Source: CBDCDJ01 sp965215355 (GTDB taxonomy: Bacteria > Deinococcota > Deinococci > Deinococcales > Trueperaceae). From it: 64,000 nucleotides of DNA. The position numbers and the translations under genes are program-made. The stretch covers positions 1,736,001 through 1,800,000 of the forward strand of contig CBDCDJ010000007.1 in assembly GCA_965215355.1 (NCBI GenBank). Direction: 5' to 3'. Positions 1-9,020 of this stretch are shown piece after piece; position 1 is the first letter of the stretch; each line of letters begins with the position of its first letter. The notes below the pieces were generated by a model. It saw nothing but the letters and a program-made list of their open reading frames with translations, made no database searches and was not told the origin of the DNA.

Positions 1-3000
1 AGTCGGAGACAAGCGCCTACACCGAGCCCGTGCCGGTCGCCGAGCTGCCCGAGGGCCTGCGTGAACGCGTCACGGGCGGGCGCGTGCTGACCGTGACCAA
101 AACCAACGCCGAGTCGACCGTCCACCGCGCGGCGCGCATGGACTACATCGGCATCAAAAAACTGGGCGAGGCCGGGGCGGTCGTCGGCGAAATCCGCTTT
201 GTGGGTCTGTTCACCTCCAAAGCCCTGTCCACGGCGGTCGAGGACATACCCATCCTGCGGCTCAAGCTGCGCCGCGTTTTGACGCGGGACCGGGCGGTGC
301 CGGGGTCGCACGACTTCAAACAAATCACCTCCATTTTCAACTCGATGCCGCGCGAGGAACTGTTCTGGGCGGACGCCGACCAGCTCTACAAAGACATTCG
401 CACCATCATGGGTCTGGAGCAGGAACAGGGCGTGCGCCTGACTTTGCGGCCCGACCCGCTCGGGCGCGGCCTCGCCGCGATGGTGGTGATGCCGCGCGAC
501 CACTTTAACGCAACGGTGCGCCGCGCCATTCAGGGTTACCTGTACGAGCAGCTGGCCGCCAGCCACGTCGACTACCAGCTCGCGATGGGCGAGGACGAGT
601 CGCAGTTGCGCTTTCACTTTTTTTTCACCACCGAAAAAAGCCACTTCGACGTGAACGTGGTCGCCCTGGAGCAAGGCGTTACCGAACTCACCCGCACCTG
701 GGACGACCACCTGTTGGAACAGCTCGTGGCTGCCAAGGGCGAGCAGGGGCGGCGTCTCGCGGAAAAGTACGGCAAGGCCTTCGACGAGGCCTACAAGGCC
801 GACACCTCGACGCCCGCCGCGCTGCGCGACGTCGAGCAGTTGGAAGCTTTGGGCGAGGCCCCCTACCGCGTCGACATCTTGAACGCCGCCGACGACGACC
901 GGGTCTTGACCGTCGGCGCGGACACGACGCTCGTCAAGATTTACCACGGCGAACGCACGCTGGTTTTAAGCAACGTGCTGCCGATGCTCGAGAACCTGGG
1001 CTTTCGCGTGCTCGAGCAAATCGCCTACCACGCGAGGTTGCCCGGCGGTGACGCAAAAGACGGTGTCGTAAAAAACGATGGCGAAAAGGAAAGTGGCGAA
1101 AAGGAAAGTGACGACGACAGCGTGCGCGGCGTCGATATTTTCCGGGTACAGGACTGGAGCGGCGCGCCCATCGACGTGCGCGAGCACGGGGCACGGCTGA
1201 CCGAAGCGCTGACCCGGTTGCTCGGCGGCTCGGCCGAGAGCGACCGGCTGAACCGGCTCGTGCTCTACGCGGGCTTGAGCGTGCGCCAGGTGGCGCTGCT
1301 GCGGGCTTACCAGATGTACTACGCGCAACTGAACGCGGTGACGAGCCGCAGTTTCGTCAACGAGACGCTGCTGAACCACCCCGAGTTGGCCGCGCTGCTC
1401 TACCAAGCCTTTGCAACCAAGTTCGACCCCGCCGTCGACAGTGACCGCGAGACGGCCTTTGACGACCTCAAAAGCGAGTTTTTGGACGCGCTGAACAGCG
1501 TCGCCTCGTTGCCGGAGGACACCACGCTGCGCGGGCTGTTCAACCTCATCGACTCGAGCGTGCGCAGCAACTTCTTCTTGAACCGCCCGACCATCAGCTT
1601 CAAGCTCGCCTCTAAAAAAGTGAGCAGTATGCCCGAGCCGCGCCCGCTTTTTGAGATCGCGGTGTTGGGTTTGGGCGTCGAGGGCGCGCACCTGCGCGGC
1701 GGCAAGGTGGCGCGCGGCGGCATCCGCTGGTCGGACCGTCCGGACGACTTCCGCACCGAAGTTCTGGGCTTGATGAAAACGCAGATGACCAAAAACGCCG
1801 TCATCGTGCCGGTGGGGTCCAAGGGCGGCTTCGTCCTCAAAAACGCCCCCCTGGACCGCGACGCGCTGCGCGCCTACGCGCGCGAGCAGTACCGGCTGTT
1901 TATCGGCGGACTGCTCGACATCACCGACAATCTCGTCAACGGGCAGACCGTTCACCCCGAGGAAGTGCTCGTCTACGACGAGCCCGACCCTTACCTGGTG
2001 GTCGCGGCCGACAAGGGCACGGCGACCTTCAGCGATCTCGCCAACGAAACGGCGGCCGCGTACGACTTCTGGCTCGGCGACGCCTTCGCCTCGGGCGGGT
2101 CTTACGGGTACGACCACAAAGAAGAGGGCATCACCGCGCGCGGCGCTTGGGAATGTGTGGCGCGGCACTTCCGGGAAATGGGCGTCAACGTCCATGAGGA
2201 CACCTTCAGCGCGGTCGGCATAGGCGACATGTCGGGCGACGTGTTCGGCAACGGCCTGCTCTACACCGACAAGCTCAAACTTTTGGCCGCCTTCAACCAC
2301 CTGCACATCTTTCTGGACCCCAACCCCGACCCGGCGGCGAGTTTCGAAGAGCGCAAGCGTTTGTTCGAGCTGCCGCGTTCAACCTGGCAGGACTACAATC
2401 CCGAAACAATCAGCGAAGGCGGCGGCGTGTTCGAGCGCGGGGCCAAGTCGATCAAGCTGAGCCCACAGGTCAAGGAAATGTTGGCCGTCGAGGCCGACGC
2501 GCTGAGCGGCCAAGACCTCATCCAGGCGATTCTCAAAGCGCCGGCCGACCTGCTCTGGAACGGCGGCATCGGCACCTACGTCAAGTCGAGCTTGGAGACC
2601 GACGCCGAAGTGGGGGACTCGAGCAACGACTTAGTCCGCGTCGACGCCGACGATTTGCGTGTCAAAGTCGTGGGCGAGGGCGGCAACTTAGGGTTTACCC
2701 AGCTCGCCCGGGTCGAGTACGCGCGCGCGGGTGGCCGCATCAACACCGACGCCATCGACAACTCGGCGGGCGTGGACATGAGCGACCACGAGGTCAACAT
2801 CAAAATCCTGCTGCAGCCGCTGCTGAGTGCCGGCGAGCTGTCTTTCGACGCGCGCAACCACTTGCTGCAGGACATGACCGATGAGGTGAACGCGCTCGTC
2901 CTGAAAGACAACTACAACCAGTCGCTGGCGCTGTCCTTGGCGCAGCGGCGCAGCTTGGGCGACCCGCTGCTGTTCGAGTCGCTGGCCGACTACCTGGAGG

Positions 3001-4124
3001 AGCGCGGCGCGCTGAATCCGGCGGTCGAGTTTTTGCCTGGTCGCAAAGAACTGCTCGAGCGCCAAAAGGGGGGCGAGGGTTACACCCGCCCCGAACTCGC
3101 CATCCTGCTCGCCTACACCAAGATGGGCATGTACCGGCGCTTGCTGGAAACCGACTTTCCCGACGAGCCCTATTTCCAGCACTACCTGGACACTTACTTT
3201 CCCTCGCAACTCGTGGAACGCTACCCGTCGGCCATCAAAACCCACCAGTTGCGCCGCGAAATCATCGCCACGCAGTTCACCAACACGGTCGTGGACATTT
3301 TGGGCATCACCTTCGTCCACCGCAGCTTGCGCGATACCGGCGCGACGCCGGTGGAGGTCATCCGCGCGGCGCTCATCGCGCTGGAACTTTTAGATGTACA
3401 GGAGCTTGTCGAAAACATCAACGCGCTCGACAACGCGGTTCCTACCGACGTGCAGTACCGCGCTTTTGACGAACTCGTCAAGGCGGTCGAAGGGGTCGTG
3501 ACCTGGATACTGCTGAGCGACCAGCAAACGACTTCCGTCGCCGAGTTCGTCGACAGCTACCGCGACCCGCTCCAAAAGCTGCGGGGCGGTTTAGGCAAGT
3601 TTTTGTCCGCGGACGAGCGCGAGCGCTTTACCGCGAGTGCCCGCAACTGGACCAAGCAAGGCTTGCCCAAAGACTTAGCCAAAAGCGTCGCCGGGCTCGA
3701 CTACCTGCCGAGCAGTGTCGGCGTCACCGAGGTCGGCGAAACCCTCGAGCTGCCCATCGGCGAGGTCGCCCCGGTTTTCTTCGCGTTCGGCGAACGCCTC
3801 TCGCTCGGCTGGCTGCGCGACCGCCTCACCGAGTTGCCCAGCCCGAGCAAGTGGGACAAGGTCGCGCGGGGCGGTTTGATCATGGACCTGCGCCGAACCC
3901 AGAGCAAGCTCAGTCTGCACTTTTTGGAGGCTCGAGCCCACCAAACCGACCTGAACGCCGAAACTTTTTTAGAGCGCAAACCCCGCTCCTTAAGCCGCTA
4001 CGACACCGCCCTCGCCGAGGTGCGTGAAACCGAGACCTTTACTTTAGCGAGCGCCGAAGTGCTGGCCCGGCTGCTGGCGCGCCTCGTGGAGGGGGTGAAC
4101 GGGGATCAGGTTGGCAAGAAGTAG
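1..4124 (+). CDS. gdhB: NAD-dependent glutamate dehydrogenase, large (Bac_GDH) class, 5' end cut by window edge
   Basis: Oxidises L-glutamate to 2-oxoglutarate and ammonia with NAD+ in the cytoplasm. The reading frame is open to the left edge, and at least 1,364 residues are visible after a GTG at 30. Full-length members are about 1,600 residues, so the true start is probably upstream of the window and the GTG is only the first in-frame candidate. Typical catalytic-core motifs are present: ARGGIRWSDRPDDFRTEVLG, VPVGSKGG, GIGDMSGDVFGNG, WNGGIGTYVK and VVGEGGNLG. Residues about 351-360 hold a duplicated GEKES from a 15-bp tandem repeat in a charged, probably surface loop. No partner gene lies beside it on this side. 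The family call is very secure. The symbol varies between species (gdhB, gdh2). Confidence 0.95.
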   Translation, partial: SETSAYTEPVPVAELPEGLRERVTGGRVLTVTKTNAESTVHRAARMDYIGIKKLGEAGAVVGEIRFVGLFTSKALSTAVEDIPILRLKLRRVLTRDRAVPGSHDFKQITSIFNSMPREELFWADADQLYKDIRTIMGLEQEQGVRLTLRPDPLGRGLAAMVVMPRDHFNATVRRAIQGYLYEQLAASHVDYQLAMGEDESQLRFHFFFTTEKSHFDVNVVALEQGVTELTRTWDDHLLEQLVAAKGEQGRRLAEKYGKAFDEAYKADTSTPAALRDVEQLEALGEAPYRVDILNAADDDRVLTVGADTTLVKIYHGERTLVLSNVLPMLENLGFRVLEQIAYHARLPGGDAKDGVVKNDGEKESGEKESDDDSVRGVDIFRVQDWSGAPIDVREHGARLTEALTRLLGGSAESDRLNRLVLYAGLSVRQVALLRAYQMYYAQLNAVTSRSFVNETLLNHPELAALLYQAFATKFDPAVDSDRETAFDDLKSEFLDALNSVASLPEDTTLRGLFNLIDSSVRSNFFLNRPTISFKLASKKVSSMPEPRPLFEIAVLGLGVEGAHLRGGKVARGGIRWSDRPDDFRTEVLGLMKTQMTKNAVIVPVGSKGGFVLKNAPLDRDALRAYAREQYRLFIGGLLDITDNLVNGQTVHPEEVLVYDEPDPYLVVAADKGTATFSDLANETAAAYDFWLGDAFASGGSYGYDHKEEGITARGAWECVARHFREMGVNVHEDTFSAVGIGDMSGDVFGNGLLYTDKLKLLAAFNHLHIFLDPNPDPAASFEERKRLFELPRSTWQDYNPETISEGGGVFERGAKSIKLSPQVKEMLAVEADALSGQDLIQAILKAPADLLWNGGIGTYVKSSLETDAEVGDSSNDLVRVDADDLRVKVVGEGGNLGFTQLARVEYARAGGRINTDAIDNSAGVDMSDHEVNIKILLQPLLSAGELSFDARNHLLQDMTDEVNALVLKDNYNQSLALSLAQRRSLGDPLLFESLADYLEERGALNPAVEFLPGRKELLERQKGGEGYTRPELAILLAYTKMGMYRRLLETDFPDEPYFQHYLDTYFPSQLVERYPSAIKTHQLRREIIATQFTNTVVDILGITFVHRSLRDTGATPVEVIRAALIALELLDVQELVENINALDNAVPTDVQYRAFDELVKAVEGVVTWILLSDQQTTSVAEFVDSYRDPLQKLRGGLGKFLSADERERFTASARNWTKQGLPKDLAKSVAGLDYLPSSVGVTEVGETLELPIGEVAPVFFAFGERLSLGWLRDRLTELPSPSKWDKVARGGLIMDLRRTQSKLSLHFLEARAHQTDLNAETFLERKPRSLSRYDTALAEVRETETFTLASAEVLARLLARLVEGVNGDQVGKK
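1080..1109 (+). repeat. Perfect 15-bp tandem duplication inside the glutamate dehydrogenase gene
   Basis: The unit GGCGAAAAGGAAAGT occurs at 1080-1094 and again at 1095-1109 without mismatch. It keeps frame and duplicates the peptide GEKES. It is one of several 14/15-bp duplications in the window. Confidence 0.95.
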
Positions 4125-4313
4125 GATGGTGGGGGATGGACGCTACAAGCTGACGTAAAAATGTGCCTTCTAAAACGGGAGAGGGAGTGTGAACCTAGCA
4201 GTCAACCTACACTGCAGTGATGTTCAAGAAACAGAGGTTAAGGTCAGACTTAATTTTTTAGCCTTGCGTCGAACGAGATGGGACTGATTCTGTCAGTCCA
4301 CTTCGTTCAACCG

Positions 4314-4610
4314 CTAAATATCACCAAAAGCCGCTTCTACATCCCGCGCTGCGTTCAGGACTCGAGCGATTTGCACAACGTCTTCGCTCAGGCGATAAAA
4401 AATGATATGATGACCGACCGTGAAGCTGCGCAGGCCGGGAAACAGGTCTCGTCTGTCCCGTCCCATGAAAGGCTGCTCGGCCAACTGCTCGAAAGCTGCT
4501 TCGAGACGTTCCAGAAAGCGGTCTGCCGTCTCAAAGTCACGTTGTGATATATAGCTCCAAATTTCAATGAGGTCGATGTCCGCGGCTGGCGCCTTGACGT
4601 AGGTTGCCAC
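4314..4610 (-). CDS. parE: ParE/RelE-superfamily toxin
   Basis: 98-residue basic protein of the ParE type (ParE toxins usually target DNA gyrase; RelE relatives cleave mRNA). Seen: an N-terminal helix pair with AxxDLxEIWxYI, FLxxLExAFxxLAEQPxMGRxR in the middle, and a C-terminal GHHIIFYR strand followed by VLNAARD, all typical of the fold. It lies 3 nt downstream of the antitoxin gene on the same strand, so the two are surely co-transcribed. The 189 bp between it and the glutamate dehydrogenase gene shows no gene. ParE rather than RelE is favoured by the ParD-type partner; the target is inferred from the family. Confidence 0.88.
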   Translation of the reverse strand: MATYVKAPAADIDLIEIWSYISQRDFETADRFLERLEAAFEQLAEQPFMGRDRRDLFPGLRSFTVGHHIIFYRLSEDVVQIARVLNAARDVEAAFGDI

Positions 4611-4613
4611 GGG

Positions 4614-4877
4614 CTAGCCGCTCTGCTCTTTTGCCTGCTCTCGAGCCAGCCGTTTAATGTCGTCCATCGTCAGGTTGGAAACCCGCCCAGCATCCAACTC
4701 AGCCAACCCCTTTTTAACCTCTTCACGCAGGAGTTGTACTTTAAGGTCTTTCAGCCGGTCTTGCTCCTCGAGCAAGCGCAGTGCAGCACGTACCACTTCG
4801 CTCGCGGAGTTGTACATACCCGTACCGACCTTCGCTCTGACGAACGTTTCGAGTTCGGGCGTCAAATTCACGTTCAT
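4614..4877 (-). CDS. parD: ParD-type ribbon-helix-helix antitoxin
   Basis: 87-residue antitoxin. The N-terminus (MNVNLTPELETFVRAKVGTG) is the ribbon-helix-helix DNA-binding fold, followed by YNSASEVVRAALRLLEEQD, the hallmark second helix of ParD. The acidic and basic C-terminal helix (from about residue 50) should wrap the toxin. ATG at 4877 is preceded by GAGGA. It is the first gene of the pair and probably represses its own promoter, as is normal for the family. Confidence 0.9.
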   Translation of the reverse strand: MNVNLTPELETFVRAKVGTGMYNSASEVVRAALRLLEEQDRLKDLKVQLLREEVKKGLAELDAGRVSNLTMDDIKRLAREQAKEQSG

Positions 4878-5008
4878 AGCACATCCTCGAACCGAAGGAT
4901 AGAAGAGTTGTTAGAGATTGTCAATGATTGTTAATCAAAACGACGCTGTTGTAAGCTGACTTCTTTAGGACCGTGTGAAGCGTTGCTGACCTGAACAGCT
5001 CAGCTGGG

Positions 5009-5935
5009 TCAGTAGCTCGAGATAGTCTCGAGCAACACTTGCAGCGCCCTATCCCGGTCGATGTGTTTGCCCACCCGCACGTTTTGGGGTAAGTCGCTCC
5101 GCACCTTGCGCTCGTCCACCACCGTCATGCCGCGGGTGTGCTCGCCGCGCAGTTCGACGGTAACGTTTCTCGGCTCGAAAGTTATCAAGTCGGGATGCGT
5201 CAAGGCCAAAACCGCGCAGGGGTCGTGCAGGGGCGCAGTAAAGGTGCCGAAAAAGCGCTCCGCGTAAGTTTGGCCGAAAAACTCTAGCATGTCCGCGACG
5301 AAGTGGGCGGCGCGGTTGTCCACGTTGCGAATCGTCGCTAAGTCTTCGCGGCGCAGGTCGAACTGGTGGGTGAGGTCGAGGCCGCACATGAACATTTTCG
5401 CGCCGCTCCGAAAGACGATGTCCGCCGCTTCCGGGTCGGCTAAGACGTTGAACTCGGCGGCGGGTGTGGTGTTGCCGAAGGAGCTAGAGCCGCCCATCAT
5501 CGAAATTCCCTCGAGCTTGTCCGCAATATCCGGTGCCAAACGCAGCGCCAGGGCAAGGTTGGTCAGCGGCCCGGCCGCGACGAGCCAGAGGTCGTCGTGC
5601 TGCCGGGCGGCGTCGATGAGGTAATGCACCGCGTCGTCCCCAGCAACTTCGCGCGTCAGCGGCGGCAACTCGGGGCCGCCCAGGCCGGTCTCGCCGTGGA
5701 TGTCGGGCGCGTGGCGGGGTTCGGCGACGAGGGGCGCGCTCGCGCCTCGGTAAACGGGTACGTCAATACCTAAGAGTTGCGTGGTGATGAGGGCGTTGTG
5801 GGTGGTCAGGTCAAGGTTCACGTTGCCGTTTACGGTTGTAACGCCGAGCAGTTCGGTGTGGCGCGCGGCGAGGAGAATGGCAATCGCGTCGTCGTGGCCG
5901 GGGTCGCAGTCGAGGATGATTTTGGGTTTGGGCAT
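5009..5935 (-). CDS. Inosine-uridine-preferring nucleoside hydrolase family protein
   Basis: 308-residue cytoplasmic N-ribohydrolase that splits a nucleoside into base and ribose (purine or pyrimidine specificity cannot be read here). The N-terminus carries the Ca2+/catalytic cluster DCDPGHDDA (D11, D15, D16). TTVNGN, AAGPLTNLALAL, MGGS, EFNVLADPEAA and the C-terminal HDPCAVLAL with its second acidic residue are all in family order. A TACACT -10-like box lies 10 nt before the ATG. It is downstream of gyrA on the same strand, but a hairpin at 5968-5998 separates them, so it is probably transcribed on its own. Confidence 0.92.
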   Translation of the reverse strand: MPKPKIILDCDPGHDDAIAILLAARHTELLGVTTVNGNVNLDLTTHNALITTQLLGIDVPVYRGASAPLVAEPRHAPDIHGETGLGGPELPPLTREVAGDDAVHYLIDAARQHDDLWLVAAGPLTNLALALRLAPDIADKLEGISMMGGSSSFGNTTPAAEFNVLADPEAADIVFRSGAKMFMCGLDLTHQFDLRREDLATIRNVDNRAAHFVADMLEFFGQTYAERFFGTFTAPLHDPCAVLALTHPDLITFEPRNVTVELRGEHTRGMTVVDERKVRSDLPQNVRVGKHIDRDRALQVLLETISSY

Positions 5936-5967
5936 GGGGAAGTTGAGTGTACCTCGCCACCAACTTG

Positions 5968-5998
5968 AAGAGTAGGGGAGTTTTACCCCCCTACTCTT
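5968..5998 (-). terminator. Hairpin terminator candidate after gyrA
   Basis: Perfect 11-bp inverted repeat, AAGAGTAGGGG (5968-5978) and its complement (5988-5998), with a 9-nt loop. It begins 17 nt past the gyrA stop. No strong T run follows on either strand, so the termination mode is uncertain. Confidence 0.6.
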
Positions 5999-6014
5999 TA
6001 CTCCCTTACCGCTT

Positions 6015-8486
6015 TCAGTTCAGCATCCGCTCGTCGGTCTCGACCAGGGGGGTCTCGAGCTTCTCTTCGTCCGGCATGACCATCGCCGAGACGACCCGGT
6101 CGCCGCGGTCGAGCCGCATGATGGTGACGCCCTGAGAACTTCTTCCGTAAGAGCTGACCTCTTTGACTCGGGTGCGAATCAGCACGCCGCCTTCAGACAG
6201 CACGAACAGCTCTTCGTCGCCCTGCACCACGTCCATGCTCACCAAGTGACCGGTCTTGTCGGTCACTTTCATGGTGATGACGCCCATGCCGCCGCGCCCC
6301 TGCACGGGGTACTCGCTTAGCGCGGTGCGTTTGCCGTAGCCGCACTCGGACACGGTGATGAGTTCGGCTTGCTCTTTGTCCGCTTCGGCGACGACCGACA
6401 AACTCACGACGAAGTCGCCGGGGCGCAAACGGATGCCGATGACCCCTTGCGTGGCGCGGCCGGTGTCGCGCGCCTGCTCCTCCTGAAAGCGAATCGCCTG
6501 GCCGTCGTGGGTGGCGAGGACGACGTCGTTGTCACCGTCGGTAATCTTGACCGAGACGAGTTCGTCGCCTTCGATGAGGTTGATGGCGATGAGCCCCGAA
6601 ACATTGATGTTTGCGTACTCGCGTACCGCGGTGCGTTTGATGACGCCCTGGCGCGTGGCGAAGACGAAGTAACCGTCCACGTCGAAGTCTTTTAAGGTGA
6701 TGACGGTCTGCACCTGCTCGTCGTCTTCTAAAGGCAAGATGTTGCGGATGTGCGAGCCTCGAGCGGCCCGTTCGGCCTCGGGCAGGTCGTAGATTTTCTC
6801 GCGGTAAACGCGGCCCCGGTTGGTGAAGAAAAGCAAAAAGTCGTGCGTCGAGCCCACCAACAGCAGCGAGTTGATGTCGTCCTCTTTTTGCTTTTGCGCT
6901 TTCGCGCCGCGCCCGCCGCGCGACTGGGCGCGGTAGTTCGACAGCGGCGTCCGTTTGATGTAGCCGCCGCGCGTCAAGGTCACGACCATCGTCTCCTCGG
7001 CGATGAGGTCTTCTTTGGAGATGTCGTCGGACAGGTCGCTGATCTGGGTGCGGCGCTCGTCGCCGTACTTGGCCTTCACCTCGCGGAGTTCGCCCTTTAT
7101 TTCTTTCCAGAGCAAAACTTCGTCGCCGAGGATGGCCTCCAAACGGCCGATTTCTTCTTGCAGTTCGCGGTACTCGGCGAGCAGTTTTTCGCGCTCGAGC
7201 CCCGTCAAACGCTGCAAGCGCATGTCGAGCACGGCTTGCGCCTGCACGTCGCTGAGTCCGAAGGTTTCGACCAGTCCGGCTCGAGCCTCGGGGCCGTCCT
7301 GCGAGCCCCGGATGAGGGCGATGACCTCGTCCAGGCGGTCGAGCGCGATGAGGTAACCCTCCAAAATGTGCGCCCGCTCTTTGGCCTTGCGCAGGTCGAA
7401 CTCGGTGCGGCGGCGCACCACGTCGGCGCGGTGGTCGAGGAAGTAGCGCAGCGTCTCTTGCAAGGACAGAATACGCGGGCTGCGGTCGACGATGAGCACG
7501 TTGTTCACGCTGAAGGTGCTCTGCAGTTGCGTATATTTGTAAAGCTGGTTGAGCACCAGGTCGGGCAGCGCGCCGCGCTTGAGTTCGAAGACGATGCGCA
7601 TCCCTTGCCGGTCGGACTCGTCGCGGAGCATCGACAGGTCGGTGATTTTGCCGCTCCGCACCAGGCTCGCCGCCGTTTGGATGAGCGAGGTCTTGTTGAC
7701 CTGGTAAGGAATCTCGGTCACCACGAGCGAGGTGCGGTTGCCCCGCTCCTCGACCCGCACCCGGCCCCGCACCCGAATCGAGCCGCGCCCGGTCTCGAAG
7801 GCCTTGCGGATGCCCTCGGCGCTCATGATGCCGCCGGTCGGGAAGTCCGGGCCTTTGATGTGCCTCATCAGGCCGTCCAGCGTGATGTCGGGTTTGTCGA
7901 TCATGGCGACAAGCCCGTCGACGACCTCGCTCAAGTTGTGCGGCGCGATGTTCGTCGCCATGCCGACCGCGATGCCCGAGGCCCCGTTGACGAGCAAATT
8001 CGGCACCGCCGAGGGCAAGACCTCCGGCTCGACCGTGGTGTCGTCGTAGTTGCCGCGCGTGTCGACGGTTTCTTTGTCGATGTCCGCGAGCATCATCTCG
8101 CCGACCGGGGTCATGCGCGCTTCGGTGTAGCGCTGCGCGGCGGGCGGGTCGCCGTCGACGGAACCGAAGTTGCCCTGACCGTCGACGAGCGGGTAACGCA
8201 AGTTCCAAGGTTGCGCCAGACGCACCATCGCGTCGTAGATGGCCGTGTCGCCGTGGGGGTGGTACTTTTTCATCACCTCGCCCACCACCGACGCCGACTT
8301 GACGTGTTTGCGGTTGGAAAAATGCCCTTCACGGTACATCGCGTAAAGGATGCGGCGCTGCACGGGTTTGAGACCGTCGCGCACGTCGGGCAGGGCGCGG
8401 TCCACGATGACGTACATCGCGTAGTTGATAAAACTGTTTTTGATTTCGTCCGTGATGGGTGCGGGGACGACGTGGCCTTCGTTCAA
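6015..8486 (-). CDS. gyrA: DNA gyrase subunit A
   Basis: 823-residue A subunit of the type IIA topoisomerase that supercoils DNA with GyrB. The active-site tyrosine is Y120 in QRYTEARM. The quinolone-resistance region reads HPHGDTAIYD, so the position of E. coli Ser83 is Thr81 and that of Asp87 is Asp85. The GyrA-box equivalent appears as QSRGGRG, which marks gyrase rather than topoisomerase IV. Six-bladed C-terminal pinwheel repeats follow (GVIKRT, GYGKRT, GVLIRTRV and others). The start is TTG at 8486 with AGGAGG just upstream. gyrB is not in the window. Confidence 0.97.
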   Translation of the reverse strand: MNEGHVVPAPITDEIKNSFINYAMYVIVDRALPDVRDGLKPVQRRILYAMYREGHFSNRKHVKSASVVGEVMKKYHPHGDTAIYDAMVRLAQPWNLRYPLVDGQGNFGSVDGDPPAAQRYTEARMTPVGEMMLADIDKETVDTRGNYDDTTVEPEVLPSAVPNLLVNGASGIAVGMATNIAPHNLSEVVDGLVAMIDKPDITLDGLMRHIKGPDFPTGGIMSAEGIRKAFETGRGSIRVRGRVRVEERGNRTSLVVTEIPYQVNKTSLIQTAASLVRSGKITDLSMLRDESDRQGMRIVFELKRGALPDLVLNQLYKYTQLQSTFSVNNVLIVDRSPRILSLQETLRYFLDHRADVVRRRTEFDLRKAKERAHILEGYLIALDRLDEVIALIRGSQDGPEARAGLVETFGLSDVQAQAVLDMRLQRLTGLEREKLLAEYRELQEEIGRLEAILGDEVLLWKEIKGELREVKAKYGDERRTQISDLSDDISKEDLIAEETMVVTLTRGGYIKRTPLSNYRAQSRGGRGAKAQKQKEDDINSLLLVGSTHDFLLFFTNRGRVYREKIYDLPEAERAARGSHIRNILPLEDDEQVQTVITLKDFDVDGYFVFATRQGVIKRTAVREYANINVSGLIAINLIEGDELVSVKITDGDNDVVLATHDGQAIRFQEEQARDTGRATQGVIGIRLRPGDFVVSLSVVAEADKEQAELITVSECGYGKRTALSEYPVQGRGGMGVITMKVTDKTGHLVSMDVVQGDEELFVLSEGGVLIRTRVKEVSSYGRSSQGVTIMRLDRGDRVVSAMVMPDEEKLETPLVETDERMLN

Positions 8487-9020
8487 AAGAGCCCTCCTGG
8501 TGGGGTTGTTTTCGTCATGGTCTTGCTCCGTACTGCCGCGCCGAGCGTGGCGAAAAATCGTGCGACCAAGGCCGAGCGGCGGCCGGAAAGGTGTGACGCC
8601 GAACGTTTGAGTCTACCATCCCTGCGCGTGCTCCATGCGCTTCTACGAAACAAGCAAAGCGGCGTGCTGGACGCGTTTTCAGGCTAGCTCGGGGGTTGCG
8701 GGGGCACCCTCGAGCGAGCGGCCTCCGGAAGCGCGCAAAGGACTCGGCTAGGCGTTGAAATTTTAGAGGTTTTCGTGTCTCACGACCTTTTTTGGTATTG
8801 GTGGGACTACCGTCCCGTTATTACAGTGGGTGTTCCGGGCGCGAGGACTGTGCCAAGATTGAACGATGTTGTTCGTCCCACCCAGAACCTCACCCGCGGA
8901 GACCCCGGTTGAAGTGGCTCCGGTTGAAGTGGCTGGGGTGACTCTGTTTGGAGAAGTTCCGGCTGGTGTCATTCACAAGACCGCTCCTGGTGCGGGCGGT
9001 TTGGGCTGCGGTCGTCGGAG
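8487..9020. other. 534-bp stretch between gyrA and the kinase gene with no convincing gene
   Basis: The left part is the gyrA leader with its ribosome-binding site. Small open frames exist at 8763-8972 (minus) and 8866-9090 (plus), but neither shows a family motif. The plus frame is Val/Glu/Pro/Gly biased because of a 15-bp duplication. I see no RNA gene or clear promoter. Confidence 0.6.
8905..8934 (+). repeat. Perfect 15-bp tandem duplication in a non-genic stretch
   Basis: CCGGTTGAAGTGGCT at 8905-8919 is repeated exactly at 8920-8934, upstream of the kinase gene. It lies outside any confident gene. Confidence 0.95.

Noticed and set aside
966..2306. 446-residue minus-strand frame inside the glutamate dehydrogenase gene
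   Set aside because: Antisense shadow; composition Val/Arg/His/Gln biased, no motif.
6532..8208. 558-residue second minus-strand frame within gyrA
   Set aside because: Arg/Ala-rich shift of the gyrA frame without motifs or a ribosome-binding site.
6750..8687. 645-residue open frame on the plus strand antisense to gyrA
   Set aside because: High GC makes long antisense frames; the sequence has no family motif, and gyrA on the other strand is certain.
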